This document shows, piece by piece, positions 40,739-52,907 of a DNA stretch of 64,000 nt. Location: the NCBI GenBank assembly GCA_963070105.1, contig OY718806.1:2126865-2190864 (forward strand). The letters run 5' to 3'. Position 1 is the stretch's first letter. Each line of letters starts with the position of its first letter. The translations under genes were made by a program, and so were the position numbers. The notes under the pieces were generated by a model. It worked only from the letters and a program-made list of their open reading frames with translations, ran no database searches and was not told where the DNA came from. This DNA comes from Litomosoides sigmodontis. Taxonomy: Eukaryota; Nematoda; Chromadorea; Rhabditida; Onchocercidae.

Positions 40739-43700
40739 AAATATCCCATTAAAAGAAAACAAATCAGTCAATAGCAGTCAATTAAATCACCAAGTAGAAC
40801 TAACTACCAATTACTGGTTTTTATGTTACCATTCAAATTCTCTATTACGGTCTCATATTAACGATTAAATGATAAGAAATTATTCTGTGAAAATGCATTA
40901 CAATAATTGCAGTACATCTGTTAATCAATTAATTGTTGTATTGAATATATTGAATATTGCTAATCGATCGACATTTAATTAAGCGATTAATGGTTAGAAG
41001 AATTAAGCAAGCAAAATAATTGTGATAATTTTCACATCTGTTTTATGCGTGTAAACACATATCTATTTAATTGTACATTCTAATAATTCCTTCCACTTTA
41101 ATTGCTAATAAATTAATTGCTTGCATACAAAAAAATTCAAAATTGTTTGCACAACAATTATCCAACTGTTGCAATCATTTTTTTAATTATATGTTGTACC
41201 GTTTTCTTTTTTCTTTTCTTTTTTTTTTGCTCGGTAATAAATGATTCATTCAATAGGATGTAAGCATTTTGTATGGAAGCATGAAATGTATGCACTTTCG
41301 ATCGTTTATTTGTCGTTTATTCAATTTTATTTTGAAATTTAAAAGGAATAAAATCGATATTCTTATTTGATGGTTTCAAGAAATCAATATTTTGATTTTG
41401 ATACTTTTGAAAATATCACTGCAAATTGCAAGCTTCTGATTAAAGCAATTGATAAATGTTACTGAAACTGTTCCTTTTAATGTTTTACCTAATCCATTAA
41501 TGAAAAATATCAAAATTGTTCGTTTTAATATTTCACTTCACTGATTATCGTAGCCGTTATCATATTTTTATAATTAAAAGATCAAAAAGAAAAACACATT
41601 TTTGAAAATTTCACCAACCTGATCCATACGTACTGAACGAAGTGGATTACATTGCTAAAAGGAACTACCTTGGTAATGTTGTAAAATTTTTGTAAAAATT
41701 AAAATATAAAGGTGTAAATTATAAAAATTTAAATAGTAAGGTTATTCGTGAGTGATCAACTAATTATTTTCATCATTAGCATTTATTTGTCAAAAAAATG
41801 CACCACCAACTAATATTGAAGTGTTACTAAAATCTTTCTTATCTAAAATGACGTCTGCCATTTTGTTAAAATTCAAAAAAAAAAACCTCTCTTAATTTTG
41901 CAAAAAAGAGGAAATCAACATGATGTAATATGAAGTAATAAGCGACTAAATTACTTAAAATTAGCATTTTAACGATTGATCGAAATTGCCGAATTCATCA
42001 AGCAAAATCTTACCTCAGTAGCAGTTTCAATTGAATAAAGTTTCTTGTTCAGTTCAAGTGCGTATTGAGCGAGAAATAGATCGAGCATTGGTATATGTTC
42101 GTGATAGCAATAATTTTCACTTAATTGATACAACAAAAATAATAACCATACAGGTCGCCGTCGTTCCCATCCTTCTAAGGTGAAAAAAAAAACACGTAAA
42201 CAGATAGAGATAGAGAAAAAGAGAGAGAGAGAGAGAGAGACATTGTATTAATTTTAAGTTATAAAATTAAGGAAAAAAATTCATCTTTAAAAATTGTAAT
42301 AGTTTTATGAATGATTTATTCGAAATGCTCTTGTTGCAATATAGCGCTCTATTCTTTCCTTTTTTTTTCTTTGTAATTTCTCAACTTTTACAAAAATACC
42401 TGAAGATTGTCACTGCTCAGAAATGATTGTTTTAATAAGATCACTATCATTGCTAATTGGCAAACAATGATATTTACCTTTGTGTGTAATTTAGGATATC
42501 ATTTACCATTGACAGAAATAACAGTGATAGGTAAACAGTAATGGAAATAACTTCCATACGTGCTAACATCATTTTTCTCCCTTTTTTATTTGCTATGTAA
42601 ATAAAATGTGAATTATAATGTCCGAAGCAAATATAATGGAAATTATTTTGTTGTAGGAATTACAAATCCCAAACATACCAACAATATTTCCAAATGGGTT
42701 TCGCGAACGATTTCTGATTTCTGAGTCGGTGTGAAACTTGTTGCTTTTATCAAATTGTCGCTCTAATCGATTCCGATATGCTCTCATATCTTAACAATTT
42801 TTAGCAAATTAAAATAAAAATTTGCACCTTTAAATTGAGTAAAGCATAGATTTTACTCGCTAAACAAATGTTTTATCACTTTAATTAATTTTGAAATTTA
42901 TTTGCTCGTCAGATGAATGGATTTTTTTTTTAGAACTATGAAAAAGTAATTGATTCAATTTTTTGCTTCTAAAAAAAATATTGTCTTTTCAGATTTAATC
43001 ACTTCATGCGCAACATTGTTGTCTCAAAATTTATAATCACTTGACGCTTATCATTTACTTCATTTTTATCACTGTATTTTAATATGTGATAAGCATTACT
43101 AAATATTTTCGAATAGTTTTTTTTTCTCCATTTTTCTCCTCACCCTCTTCTTTTCATCCTTCTACTTATTTCCGATTCTTCCAATTTTCATTTTACTAAA
43201 TTTAAAAAATTCTATTATATTTGCTGAAAAAATAGTCAGTCTAAGCTCTTTACTTTCCTTATTGTTTTCAAGAGCTAATTCGCTTCCATTTTTTTGGTTT
43301 GTTTTTTGTTTTGTTTTTCTTTTTTGCAAAACAAACAACAATTATTGTTTAAAATTGACGACAACTTTTTTTCTGCACTCATACATTGTTTACTTGCACT
43401 TATCTTCGTTAGTTAATTGTTTCAAATTCTACGTACTATGTTTGTTGCTTTCTGATTGTAAATTTAAATTTCTTGCGAGAAATTCAGAGTAAATTACTTG
43501 CCAAAAAAAAAATTCAACAAGTTAACATAATATTTTTAAATTAAAAAAAATCAACAATTTCTGAAATTTTTTTGCATTTTGATATTTTTGTCTAAAAATA
43601 CATTCTATAGTGTGATAATTTCGCAAAATTAAATTGTTTATAATAAAAAATTTTTGATAAATAATTAATTATGTAATACAGTGCTCCAGTCGTTGATATA

Positions 43701-44626
43701 ATTTGGGCGACAAATAATCCTTCACTGTACCACCGCCTGGAATATTTTTGCACTGCGATAGTCGTTCCAGTGTATTTGCATTGTAAAGATCCAATTCAAA
43801 AACGACAGAATCCGATCGTGAAAATGCTATTTTTACTTTCTCCGATACTGTAACTATGCCAGTGTTACTGATTGAAAATGGTTCAATTCAATAGTTATGA
43901 TCAATTTATGTTGCATACTAACTATTAGATTAATACAATTTGAAGTTTGCAAATTAGAAATTAATTTTGGTCTGTATTCTTTGCTGCTATGGTTGAGTGA
44001 ATGATACTTTTAGCAAATATTTGAGTGTAATTGTTTGAATTTTTTTTTCGAAATGAACAATTATTTATTCTGTTTAATGTTATAAGGAATTTTTTTTTCT
44101 TTAATTTGAGTTCTAATCATTTGTAACATTCATGGATAAATGGATTTTATAAAATTTTGGGCAAAAAATTTCCACGTTTAATAACACAAAATTTAAATTC
44201 AAAAAAGAACACACACACAGACACAAATTTGCTTTTTTTTCTTAACGGCAAAAAAAAGGAATTTTTGAACATGTTAAATGAAGTTCATAAGAAATGTAGC
44301 AGAAATTTTCCTAAATTCGTAACTGAAAATTCGTGTAATTTAATTTATGAAAAATATTTTGCAAGTAAATGTAAAATTGCAAAGAGTTGTGCGCGCGAAA
44401 TGAATGAGAAAGTGGAAAGGAAGTGAAAACAATTAGATAAATGAAAAGGTGCATTGAAGCGGTGAGATGGCAAACGAAAATGGAAATGGTGTTTTACTTC
44501 ACTCAACTACAACTAAGCAATTATCACCTGAATGAATGATCACAATGAATTTTGCTTCAATTACTACTTTACTGCAAGTTCCTACTTCAATGGTCACAAC
44601 TACTACTACCACTACTACTACTACTG

Positions 44627-44673
<47 letters not shown>

Positions 44674-46133
44674 GCGATTGATTATTACGTTTATTAAACG
44701 ATCATCCATAATCCGTACGATACGATTCATTAGGGTATGAAATTAATAAATCGCAATGCATTGCAATTTTAATGGAAATTACCGGTAATTGCAGCGATGA
44801 TTATTTGAAATATTCATTCAATCAAATAATCGTTCCGCATGCAATACAATTTTAAGTGGAAAATTTTCAATGAAATGATTAGTTGGGAGAAATTCAATAT
44901 AATAAGTTTGATAGGAATAGAATGTAATCATTTGCGGTTTGCATAATATTAGTTTATTTGATGCATACATTGCGTCGTTTTCTCTTCTTTTTTTTTGCAG
45001 AAATATATTATAAAAAAGATTAATATGTTGTTAAAATGCAAAATATTTTTTATGATTGAACTAATTTCAAAAAAGATTGGAATTTTTTTCTTTCGCCAAA
45101 ATATTTATTAATGTTTGGAAATAATTGATATTTCAACCTATCATTTGTACAAGTATGATATGGCCAATTATTATTGTTATTAAATCAACTAACATAATTT
45201 GTACATTGAAATATATTTTTTTTTAATTTTCAAAACAAAAAAAAAAGCATCAACCTACTTTGTTCCCAGACTTCGGTAAATGGTACGTGAATTGTACCAA
45301 ACATATAACCTTCAATAAAATTATTTCGTTCGACTGACCACAAGAAAATCGATTGCTTATGCACCTAAAATTTCATCACAAAGAATTTGCAAAAAAAATT
45401 TCTTTTCTTTGTTAGCAATGAAAGAGAAAAGGAAGAGTTAAAAGAGAGTGTGTGTGTGTGTGTGTGTGTTATCACAGGAAAAAATTTCATTTACTGAGAA
45501 AATTTGAAACTTATTTAGCATAATGTATTTTCGCACTTTTTTTTTCCACTTCATTAAAACGAAAATTGAAGGGGAAAAAAATGAGCTGCAACAATCATTT
45601 TCAACAATGCCAGAATACATGCATACACTTGAAAATTCCAGTTAAAATTTCAAATTGCATTAATTGTATAAATGAAAAAAATACATTGATAAAAATTAAA
45701 TTATCATTTAGTTCAAGCGACCTGTAGTTTGTGAGAATGAATTTAACATTTTTCTTTTGCAATCGTTTATTTGTGAGAAAGTTGTGTAAAGTAACAGATT
45801 GATGTCAAAATTTACTTTTTCACCTAATTTTACTAACAAGAAAAAATCTAAACACTTTTAATTTTAATTTTAGGATTAATTTCATTTTGCTACGCCCAGA
45901 AATTTTGCAAATGTCCCTCAAATATCAAATGCTACCAAATCAACAAATTTAGAATCTAATATGACTGTGAAAAGTTTTTGGAGTAAAAATGTTTAAAGAT
46001 TGGTAAGATAAAAGTAAAATTGGAATTTAAAATGAAATGAATTAACCTCATCAGTATTTGTGCACGGAACTTCCAATTGATGTGTGTAAGTCAGTTGGAG
46101 CATTAGCAGTAATTCGTACTGCAAAAATTTCAT
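38450..46133 (-). CDS. Tiki/TRABD2-type TraB-family membrane metalloprotease
   Basis: In vertebrates Tiki proteins cleave and inactivate Wnt ligands at the membrane. Ten phase-consistent exons: 46047-46133, 45259-45364, 43680-43847, 42679-42789, 42014-42174, 41619-41654, 40146-40358, 39753-39870, 38778-38865, 38450-38645, giving 427 aa. Seen: signal peptide [24 protein letters not shown] and the first GX2H motif with context [15 protein letters not shown]; the conserved Glu in [20 protein letters not shown]; the short exon [45 protein letters not shown] joined across an 887-nt intron to [17 protein letters not shown], giving the second GX2H (GAGH); then [11 protein letters not shown], like the family's FSDLWVR; and a C-terminal hydrophobic anchor ([13 protein letters not shown]). 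Both metal-binding motifs are intact, so it is predicted active. The substrate in nematodes is inferred only. The C-terminal exons could be mistaken for a separate small gene. Confidence 0.9.
38894..39729 (-). other. Intron of the Tiki-like gene, between the last two GAG-HFLG coding parts
   Basis: The 887-nt intron runs from 38866 to 39752. It has a T/G-rich tract with ten consecutive G near 39515 (plus strand) and no supported exon. An alternative in-frame exon at 39337-39437 is possible by phase but lacks the conserved HFLG motif. Confidence 0.7.
40661..40736. repeat. (AT)38 microsatellite in a Tiki intron
   Basis: A pure AT run of 76 bp with a shorter AT run just left of it (about 40622-40636). 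Both lie in the intron between the exons at 40146-40358 and 41619-41654. Confidence 0.97.
42220..42240. repeat. (GA)n microsatellite in a Tiki intron
   Basis: About 10 pure GA units directly upstream, on the minus strand, of the exon at 42014-42174. Confidence 0.9.
44599..44673. repeat. (CTA)n trinucleotide repeat in a Tiki intron
   Basis: About 25 CTA units with two single-base interruptions, inside the long second intron. A polyleucine open frame on the plus strand is only the translation of this repeat. Confidence 0.95.
45449..45469. repeat. (GT)n microsatellite in a Tiki intron
   Basis: About 10 pure GT units, 85 bp upstream (minus strand) of the exon at 45259-45364. Confidence 0.92.
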
Positions 46134-47475
46134 AACACAACTGATAATGATTGTGATAATGATAAGTTCACATTTCTGAGCATCAATTTCATCGTATTTT
46201 CATCCTCCTTCTTCTTGCTAGGAATGAATAAATTTCCATCTAATTAATAATATTAAGCCAAATGATGAAAATTCCCTTTTTCGCTTTTTTCTTTCATTTA
46301 TTTACCTGAAATTTACATTTTACCAAAAGTTAACATATGTTCAATGAAGAAAAAGAAAATCAACTAAAATAGTGAAAAAAAGAAAGCACGAAAAATGTTT
46401 TCACCATTTCTTCCATTTTTTTTCCTCTCTACCAATCTAATATCTTTTGTTAAAAATTGAAGAAAACGACAAATTGTTATTGTGTGGAAACATTCTCTAT
46501 CAAATATCAAGGACGACAAAAAAAAAAATGGAATAAAGGTGAAGTGGAAATTTTTAGATTTAAAGTAAATGTAAACTGTAATTGATGTCAAAAGTTACTT
46601 AACTAATCAATGGACGAGGAGGAGAGAAAAAAAAAGAACAGCAGCAAGTTTTGCAGCATTTTCTGATTCAAAGAAATTAATTAATCAGTGAAAATTTTGC
46701 ACAAAAGTGAAAAATAACAACTAAACTGATTTGCAAATTTGGCACAAAAAAAAAGAAAGGAAGTAAAATTGAAAGAAAATATCTGCTAAATTTTGCATTA
46801 CTTCTTTGCACCTAATTTTTAACCGATTATCCATCCATGCACTAGTAATTTGCAAATTAATGTAGAAGGGACGAAAATTTAATGCTGCATTTTCAGTCAT
46901 TACATTATTACTCAAAAAAAAATTCTTTTCCGAAAATAAAAAATAAAATTTGGAAATTATTTTGTAAGAAAAAGAAAAAACGAGAAATCTAATAAAACAA
47001 AATATTGTCATTTGAAGGGAGTTGATTGTAAATTCGATTATCATCTTATTTTCCAATTGGGGTTTTGCATATTTTATTTGCTATTTTCAAATTACTGAGG
47101 AAGTGTATTTCAGGTTCATTTAGTCCCGTTGCAACACTTTTAAATTTGCTCCAAAAGAAGTGAAGTTATTTTCATCAAGAAAACTGTCTGCAAAATGATA
47201 TTAATTAGTGCAATTTTAAAATTATCCTGCTAGATAATAATGCAGTCCAGCTGTATTAAAAAGCAAAAATTTACGTGTTAAGTTTGCTGAATATTTGATT
47301 TTAACCAAGCTCATTATAATTTAAAATTTGTAGTTTAAAACAAGAAAAAACGTTATTATTGTGGCACGCCTTAACAAATTTCTTCACATCAATCTTGAAA
47401 CACTTCTCAGAATATGTAAGAAGTTAATGAAATGGAAAAAAAAGTTTAATTTAAATTTGAACGAAATATGAATGA

Positions 47476-47632
47476 CAATGATGATGATGATCACCATCAT
47501 CATCATCACCTGGTGAAGGAAGTGATGGAAGAAAATGGGTCTGGTGATTTCGGACGCGCCGCGCACCAGACTTGCCTAAATGATGGTGGTGATGGGAAAG
47601 GCGTGGTCATCAGAGTGGCCTTCACCGCCTGA
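47476..47632. other. GC-rich island with dyad symmetry
   Basis: In a region otherwise about 75 percent AT, this 150-bp block is close to half G+C. It has a GATGATGATGATC/ACCATCATCATC hairpin, a perfect GTCTGGTG/CACCAGAC inverted repeat around a GGACGCGCCGCG core, and related GGTG/CACC segments. No splice-linked frame was found. Its role is unknown. Confidence 0.5.
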
Positions 47633-49890
47633 GTTAGTAGCAAAATGTTTCGATACGAATAAATCCGCCTGATTTAATTCATTCGTCAAATCGATGGGAA
47701 AAAAAAATTGCATGCAATAAAATCATTCACATCCTTCATCAGTGTTATGAAAATTAATTAAGGAAATGAAAAAAAAAAATTTCGCTTTTTTTTTCATATT
47801 TTTTTTTGCATCACTTTCCTCACTCCTATCCTGCATTCCGTCCACACTCTCATCCTACATGGATCACACCGATTTTTAATGTTTCAACTGCAAAAACAAG
47901 TAAGATGTTGTTTTCCTATAGTTTTCATTAAAATGCTACAATAAATGTAAATGCGTTTTAATTGAAATAAAGTGGAATGTTTTATTTGAAAGTAAGATAT
48001 TATTGGGAAGTATTATAATTTAGCATTAATTCCAGCAATTTCTACAATTTCATCGAATATTGCGGCGATATGATCATGTGAATAGGAGGAATTTAGCAAA
48101 ATCAATTTTGCAATAAGTTAGTACTATCTTATGTAGTTAATTAAATGAACTAATATCTTCTTTTTTTTTCGTTGAAATGTATGCTTTGAATTTTTGATCC
48201 ATTTGTTAATTATTAAACTTAAAATTAACTGCTTGCATATTTATCCATTTATTGATGGCAATATTTGATGATATGAAAGAGAAGGAAAAAAAGAAAATAA
48301 AAAGGACGGTTTGATTTGATTTTGAATTCAATTTCAAAAATTTGACTCGTTTTTTTCCAGATTGCTATTTTGAAGTTTTAATGCTCAACTTCTACCGTTA
48401 TGCAATCTTAACTGACAGATGATGGTCAACGATTTGTGACCATTTGCATGCATTTGCTGCATCTTTAACTTGCAGTTAATCATTGAATCTTTAAATTTGT
48501 AGTTAATCACTGAACTAAAATACAAAAATATGGTTATCGCTTATTTAGTACACGATTATCCAATTTTCAATATCAAATCGCCAACGTTATGGAAGTATTT
48601 GATGATGATGAGTTATGCAACTGCATACCACAGATAGTTCAACCATTGAATTGTGAAAAATTATGCAAAGCGATAATTTCTTTTTTCATCTTACAGTGTA
48701 ACTGCTACTTGAATAATTAATATATTCATTTAAAATATAGCTTTTTTTTTCCTTACCGTATATGTTTTTGTGACGAAAAATAGTAATTCGAAAATGGTAT
48801 TGCAGAATTACTAATTTCAACCTATTTCGTTTACTGCTGTCCAGCTGGTTTCACGCGTATTTAAACATCCTGTTCTTGAATCATTCAAACTTACTCAACT
48901 GGTTGTTAATTTTTTTTTTCTCTCGTCTACATATTGCATCCGAAAATGTAAATCATCATCCTAACACTCTCACCACTTGTGCAGTAATCAAATAATCCAT
49001 TTCTTCGTTACATTAAAAAGAAAAAGGAAAGAAGCGAAAAGCACGACGAGAAGTTAATTTCATCATCCAATAAATTTCTCGAATGAATTTTTAAGTGATG
49101 TAATTTTTTTCAATTTCTCATTCAAATGACACGGGAGAAAAACAAAACCCGAAATGCAAATATAGTGCTGTGAACAAAAAAAAAAAAAAAAGAAAGCCAC
49201 ATTTCACTTTCACTCATCATCACCTCACACACATTTTCAGTTTCCAAAGCAAACATCAATGAAATGTTTCATGCAAAAGGCAATATTTTTTATCGTTAAA
49301 AAAGTTACTCAGTGAGAGATGACAAGTACTTGAGGATAATCCCATTCCTGATGTTGTCAATAATATTTTCGAAGAAATAAAATAAAGTAAAAAACTTGTG
49401 AATAAAATTAATTTTTCATTTCTTAAATTCTATCACTAGTTTCTGTAATCAGTGATAAAATATTGTTGATAAACATCCTTCCTGTAAAAAACATTTAAAC
49501 TAATAGGCGAAATTGAAATAATACGATAGATTCAAATTTATTGCTCAATCGCTATCTGCAATACACTGTAGTGGCAGTTGTAATTTGTAATTTAATTATC
49601 TTATTAAAGAGTTAATTACTATCAAGTTTTATTGCTTAGTTGTTATTTTCTTATTTTTATTAAAATATTATCAGCTACAGGGATGATATGCGAAGGAAGC
49701 GTAAGTACGCAAATTACAAACATCATGCATCTTCAAAATACACTTGCAAATTGAGTGGCACTTAATTTGAGTACATTTAATTTTTGTTCCAGGAAATATA
49801 GAAATAAGGAAATTAAAATTGTCCCCCACATTTCATTAACATATTTTTGCAAAGCGATCATCCATGAAAATGCAAATTTTACAGTCAAAA

Positions 49891-49904
49891 GTTGCCATGG
49901 AGAA
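49891..49904 (+). promoter_or_regulatory. X-box-like motif (possible RFX site)
   Basis: GTTGCCATGGAGAA matches the RFX/DAF-19 X-box pattern RYYNYYATRRNRAC at all but the final base. It lies about 3 kb upstream of the ITP-like gene and 3.8 kb upstream of the Tiki-like gene, which is farther than usual for ciliary X-boxes. A chance match is quite possible. Confidence 0.2.
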
Positions 49905-50124
49905 GTTGTCGTCGTATTGCGGTGGGAAATTGTAGCGCGTTGTGAACAATTTAGAATTTTAAAATTATTCACACTTATTGTTTCAACAATATTACAAAAA
50001 AATCATTGATGACGTGAAATGGTGCAATTGCCGAAATACCAAAGTAGAAAATAGCAGAAATGAGAGTAGAAAAATAATTATTTCATGAAATTTAAATGAC
50101 ACAAAAATACACTGTTCTTTATGC

Positions 50125-50205
50125 AAAGAATTATTATTATTATTACTAATAATAAATAATAATAAATAATAATAAATAATAATAATAAATAATAATAAAT
50201 GATAG
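50125..50205. repeat. AAT-rich imperfect microsatellite
   Basis: Repeated AATAATAAAT units mixed with TTATTATTATT. Variable and imperfect. Confidence 0.85.
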
Positions 50206-50261
50206 AAATTTTCAGTCAAAATAGAAAAAAATTTTAATTTATTACTCTCTCGCATTCTCTT

Positions 50262-50310
50262 TGTCTCTCTTGCTCTCTCTCTCTCTCCTGCTCCCTCCCT
50301 CCCTCTCTTT
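50262..50310. repeat. (CT)n/(CCCT)n pyrimidine tract
   Basis: Repeated CTCT and CCCT units on the plus strand. The purine complement yields a spurious Arg/Glu-rich frame on the minus strand. Confidence 0.85.
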
Positions 50311-52907
50311 TCACTCTTTCTGAACAAATAGGCAGGCAAAAAAATGAGCGGAAAAAAATTTGTGCTAAATATAGCACAAAATTTATGCATAAGATGATTT
50401 CATTTTTGATCATCATTAATGAAGTTGTGTTAAATTTTAAAAAATTTTCTAAACAAGAGAAAAGATGGCAGAAAAAAAAAGCGAAATGACGAATGAGTTA
50501 TTTCTGTTGAAGCAGTAGAATTTTGCAATGTGTAATTATTAATTCATCCTGTTTATGATTTTAGTTAGCTTCATTCTTAATTGAGAAAATCATTAATCAT
50601 ATGAAAATGCTAATACAAGTAAATACAATTAGCAACAGGTTCCACACATACACATATAGAAATGCATTAAATACACACATATATATCAGTAGCATTGTTG
50701 GTAACATTGGTACTTCATATTTAAATGAAATTTAAATAAAAAACTTCAACGAAAAAGAATTATATGGCACTTCTATGTAATACCAAAAAAAAAGAAACGA
50801 AAACGGAAGCGAAAAAGGAAGAGGAAAAAGAAAGGGAAAAGAAAACGAGAAAGGAATCCGTTTGCATAATAACATTTAGAGACAAAGAGAAAGGCGAAAA
50901 GAAAAATAGGGCAAATTTACAATTTTGTTAAATTTCATTACAAATGATCATTTTTTGGAAGAATGAATATGTGAAGTAAATTGGAAGCATCGAAAAATGA
51001 ATTGGTTTCAAAAAGAAAAAAAAATCTATGTTACCTTTATTTCAGCTAATGAAGAAAATTTAATTATGTTCTTTTAATGATTAAGTAAATAAAATGTTTC
51101 GTTTTTTTTAACGGATTAAATTTCAAAACTATCATAAACAACAGTTGTAGACGGTTGCAAAGTTTAGTCAAACATTAGCACATTGCAAACAAGCGCTGCA
51201 TCAAATCAAAAGACATCTTTTTTAATTTTAGATTTAATATTTTTTAAGCTCAAAAAAATTGCTTAACATTTGTATCAAATAACTTTAATTAATTCATTAA
51301 TGATTTATCATTTTAGTTTTGCATGCATTAACCTAATACTATTCAGGTTTTCACAATTTAAATTGTAAATAAAATATCAAAGTGCAGTTAATGTCTTACT
51401 TTGCTGATATTAAAATGTGAAATATGGCATACGTATAGTGTGAAATGCACACTATTACCTCCATCATTGAACTATAAATGATAACTTAATTTTAATTTTT
51501 ATAAGTCAAGAATGAAATGTATGTTTGCTCTAAGCAACATTATATGGCATTTTCGATTGTGAAATTTTATGTGACATTGCAGGTCGTGTCATTTCATTCG
51601 GTTCACGTCAACTCGTTAAGTTTATATCATTTTAATATTATTTTGTTTAGCTCACGTCAATATATTTCAACCCACGCACGTGCAATTTTTTTTCGTGTAA
51701 ATTAATGCTGAGTAGTTCAGTTGCGAAAATTTTTAATTAATATTTATTTATGGAACAGAAGTACTGCAAAAAAGACGTATGCCTAACCTGACAGTTAAAA
51801 CATAATTAATAACTTCAAAATTGCATTTCATAACTTTTAGCTCCGAAAGGTTGAAATAACAAAACTCGATTATTTCATGAATTAAAGACATAATTTAAAA
51901 GACGAAGTTTATCACTGTACCATCTTGCTTGTTTCGTTCCCTTTTCGTTCTTTTTCTGTTAATGATTATTTCATTCCTAATTCCTTATAAATTATACTAA
52001 AATTAAAATGAACACATTCAAATGATATACAATAATTTTTCAACGTACTGTGACTCTGTTAAGCCGAATACAATCAAATATCACAGAGTGATATTTGCTT
52101 AATGATATAATCGATAAATGATAAACAAATAAAAAAAAGCAAATTATGCCTAACTTATAAAAATTTAACTAAATTTTGTAATTTAATTTCTATCATTTGA
52201 AAGTTTTTACAATCATTTTGCATCCTCACATCCTCTCTTCATTAAAATGCCACAAATTACTGCTGTACACTTTTCATGCATTTGAATGCAATGTTTTAAA
52301 AATTAAAAAAAAAAAGGAAAAAAGTGCATTATCGTTTTCATTGGTCATAGAAGTTTGAATGTCGTCCTATAATTGCCAATCTGAAATTAGCAAGGCAAAA
52401 ATTATTAACCGGAAAATAAATCTTTTGCGGTGATGTCAAAAAAAAAAAAAGGAAAAACGAACTCTCACGTAAGCAAATACTAAAAATCATACCCTTAAAA
52501 TGATGTGGCCTTATAAATTTATTTATGTTTCAAGTATGCGAAAATGTTTAGAATGTTAATTATTAACAAATGCTATAGCTACTAATGAAATTTCTTTTTT
52601 TAAGGAAATAAAAAAAAATTGCTGGTGAAGTATTTAACAGATGTCAACATAGATATTTTACTTGCTCATTACTTTTAGCACAACAAAATGATAACCTATA
52701 TCGTCATGTGGATTTTTCATTTAAATTGCATTTTAAATTACTATTTATTATTGCATAAATTTCATTTTGTCCAAAAAATGTTAGCATCTGATGCTTTTTT
52801 TTTCTTTTTTTTGAGAAAAATAATCTTACTAGGTGTATTTTATTTGTTTCTAGTTTTTCATAAATTTTCCTATTCCATCGGAATTACCTATCATTTTTGT
52901 ACAACAG

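Larger units (their letters stand above)
46134..52907. other. Large divergent intergenic region between the Tiki-like and ITP-like genes
   Basis: 6.8 kb with no supported coding exon. It contains homopolymers, AAT and CT microsatellites (about 50125-50200 and 50262-50310), an unusually GC-rich block near 47476-47632, and an X-box-like motif at 49891. It should hold the 5' regulatory DNA of both flanking genes. Confidence 0.55.

Noticed and set aside
40543..40749. Ile/Tyr repeat open frame on the minus strand
   Set aside because: Translation of the (AT)n repeat.
44552..44740. Polyleucine open frame
   Set aside because: It reads the CTA repeat inside a Tiki intron; no start context or splice partner.
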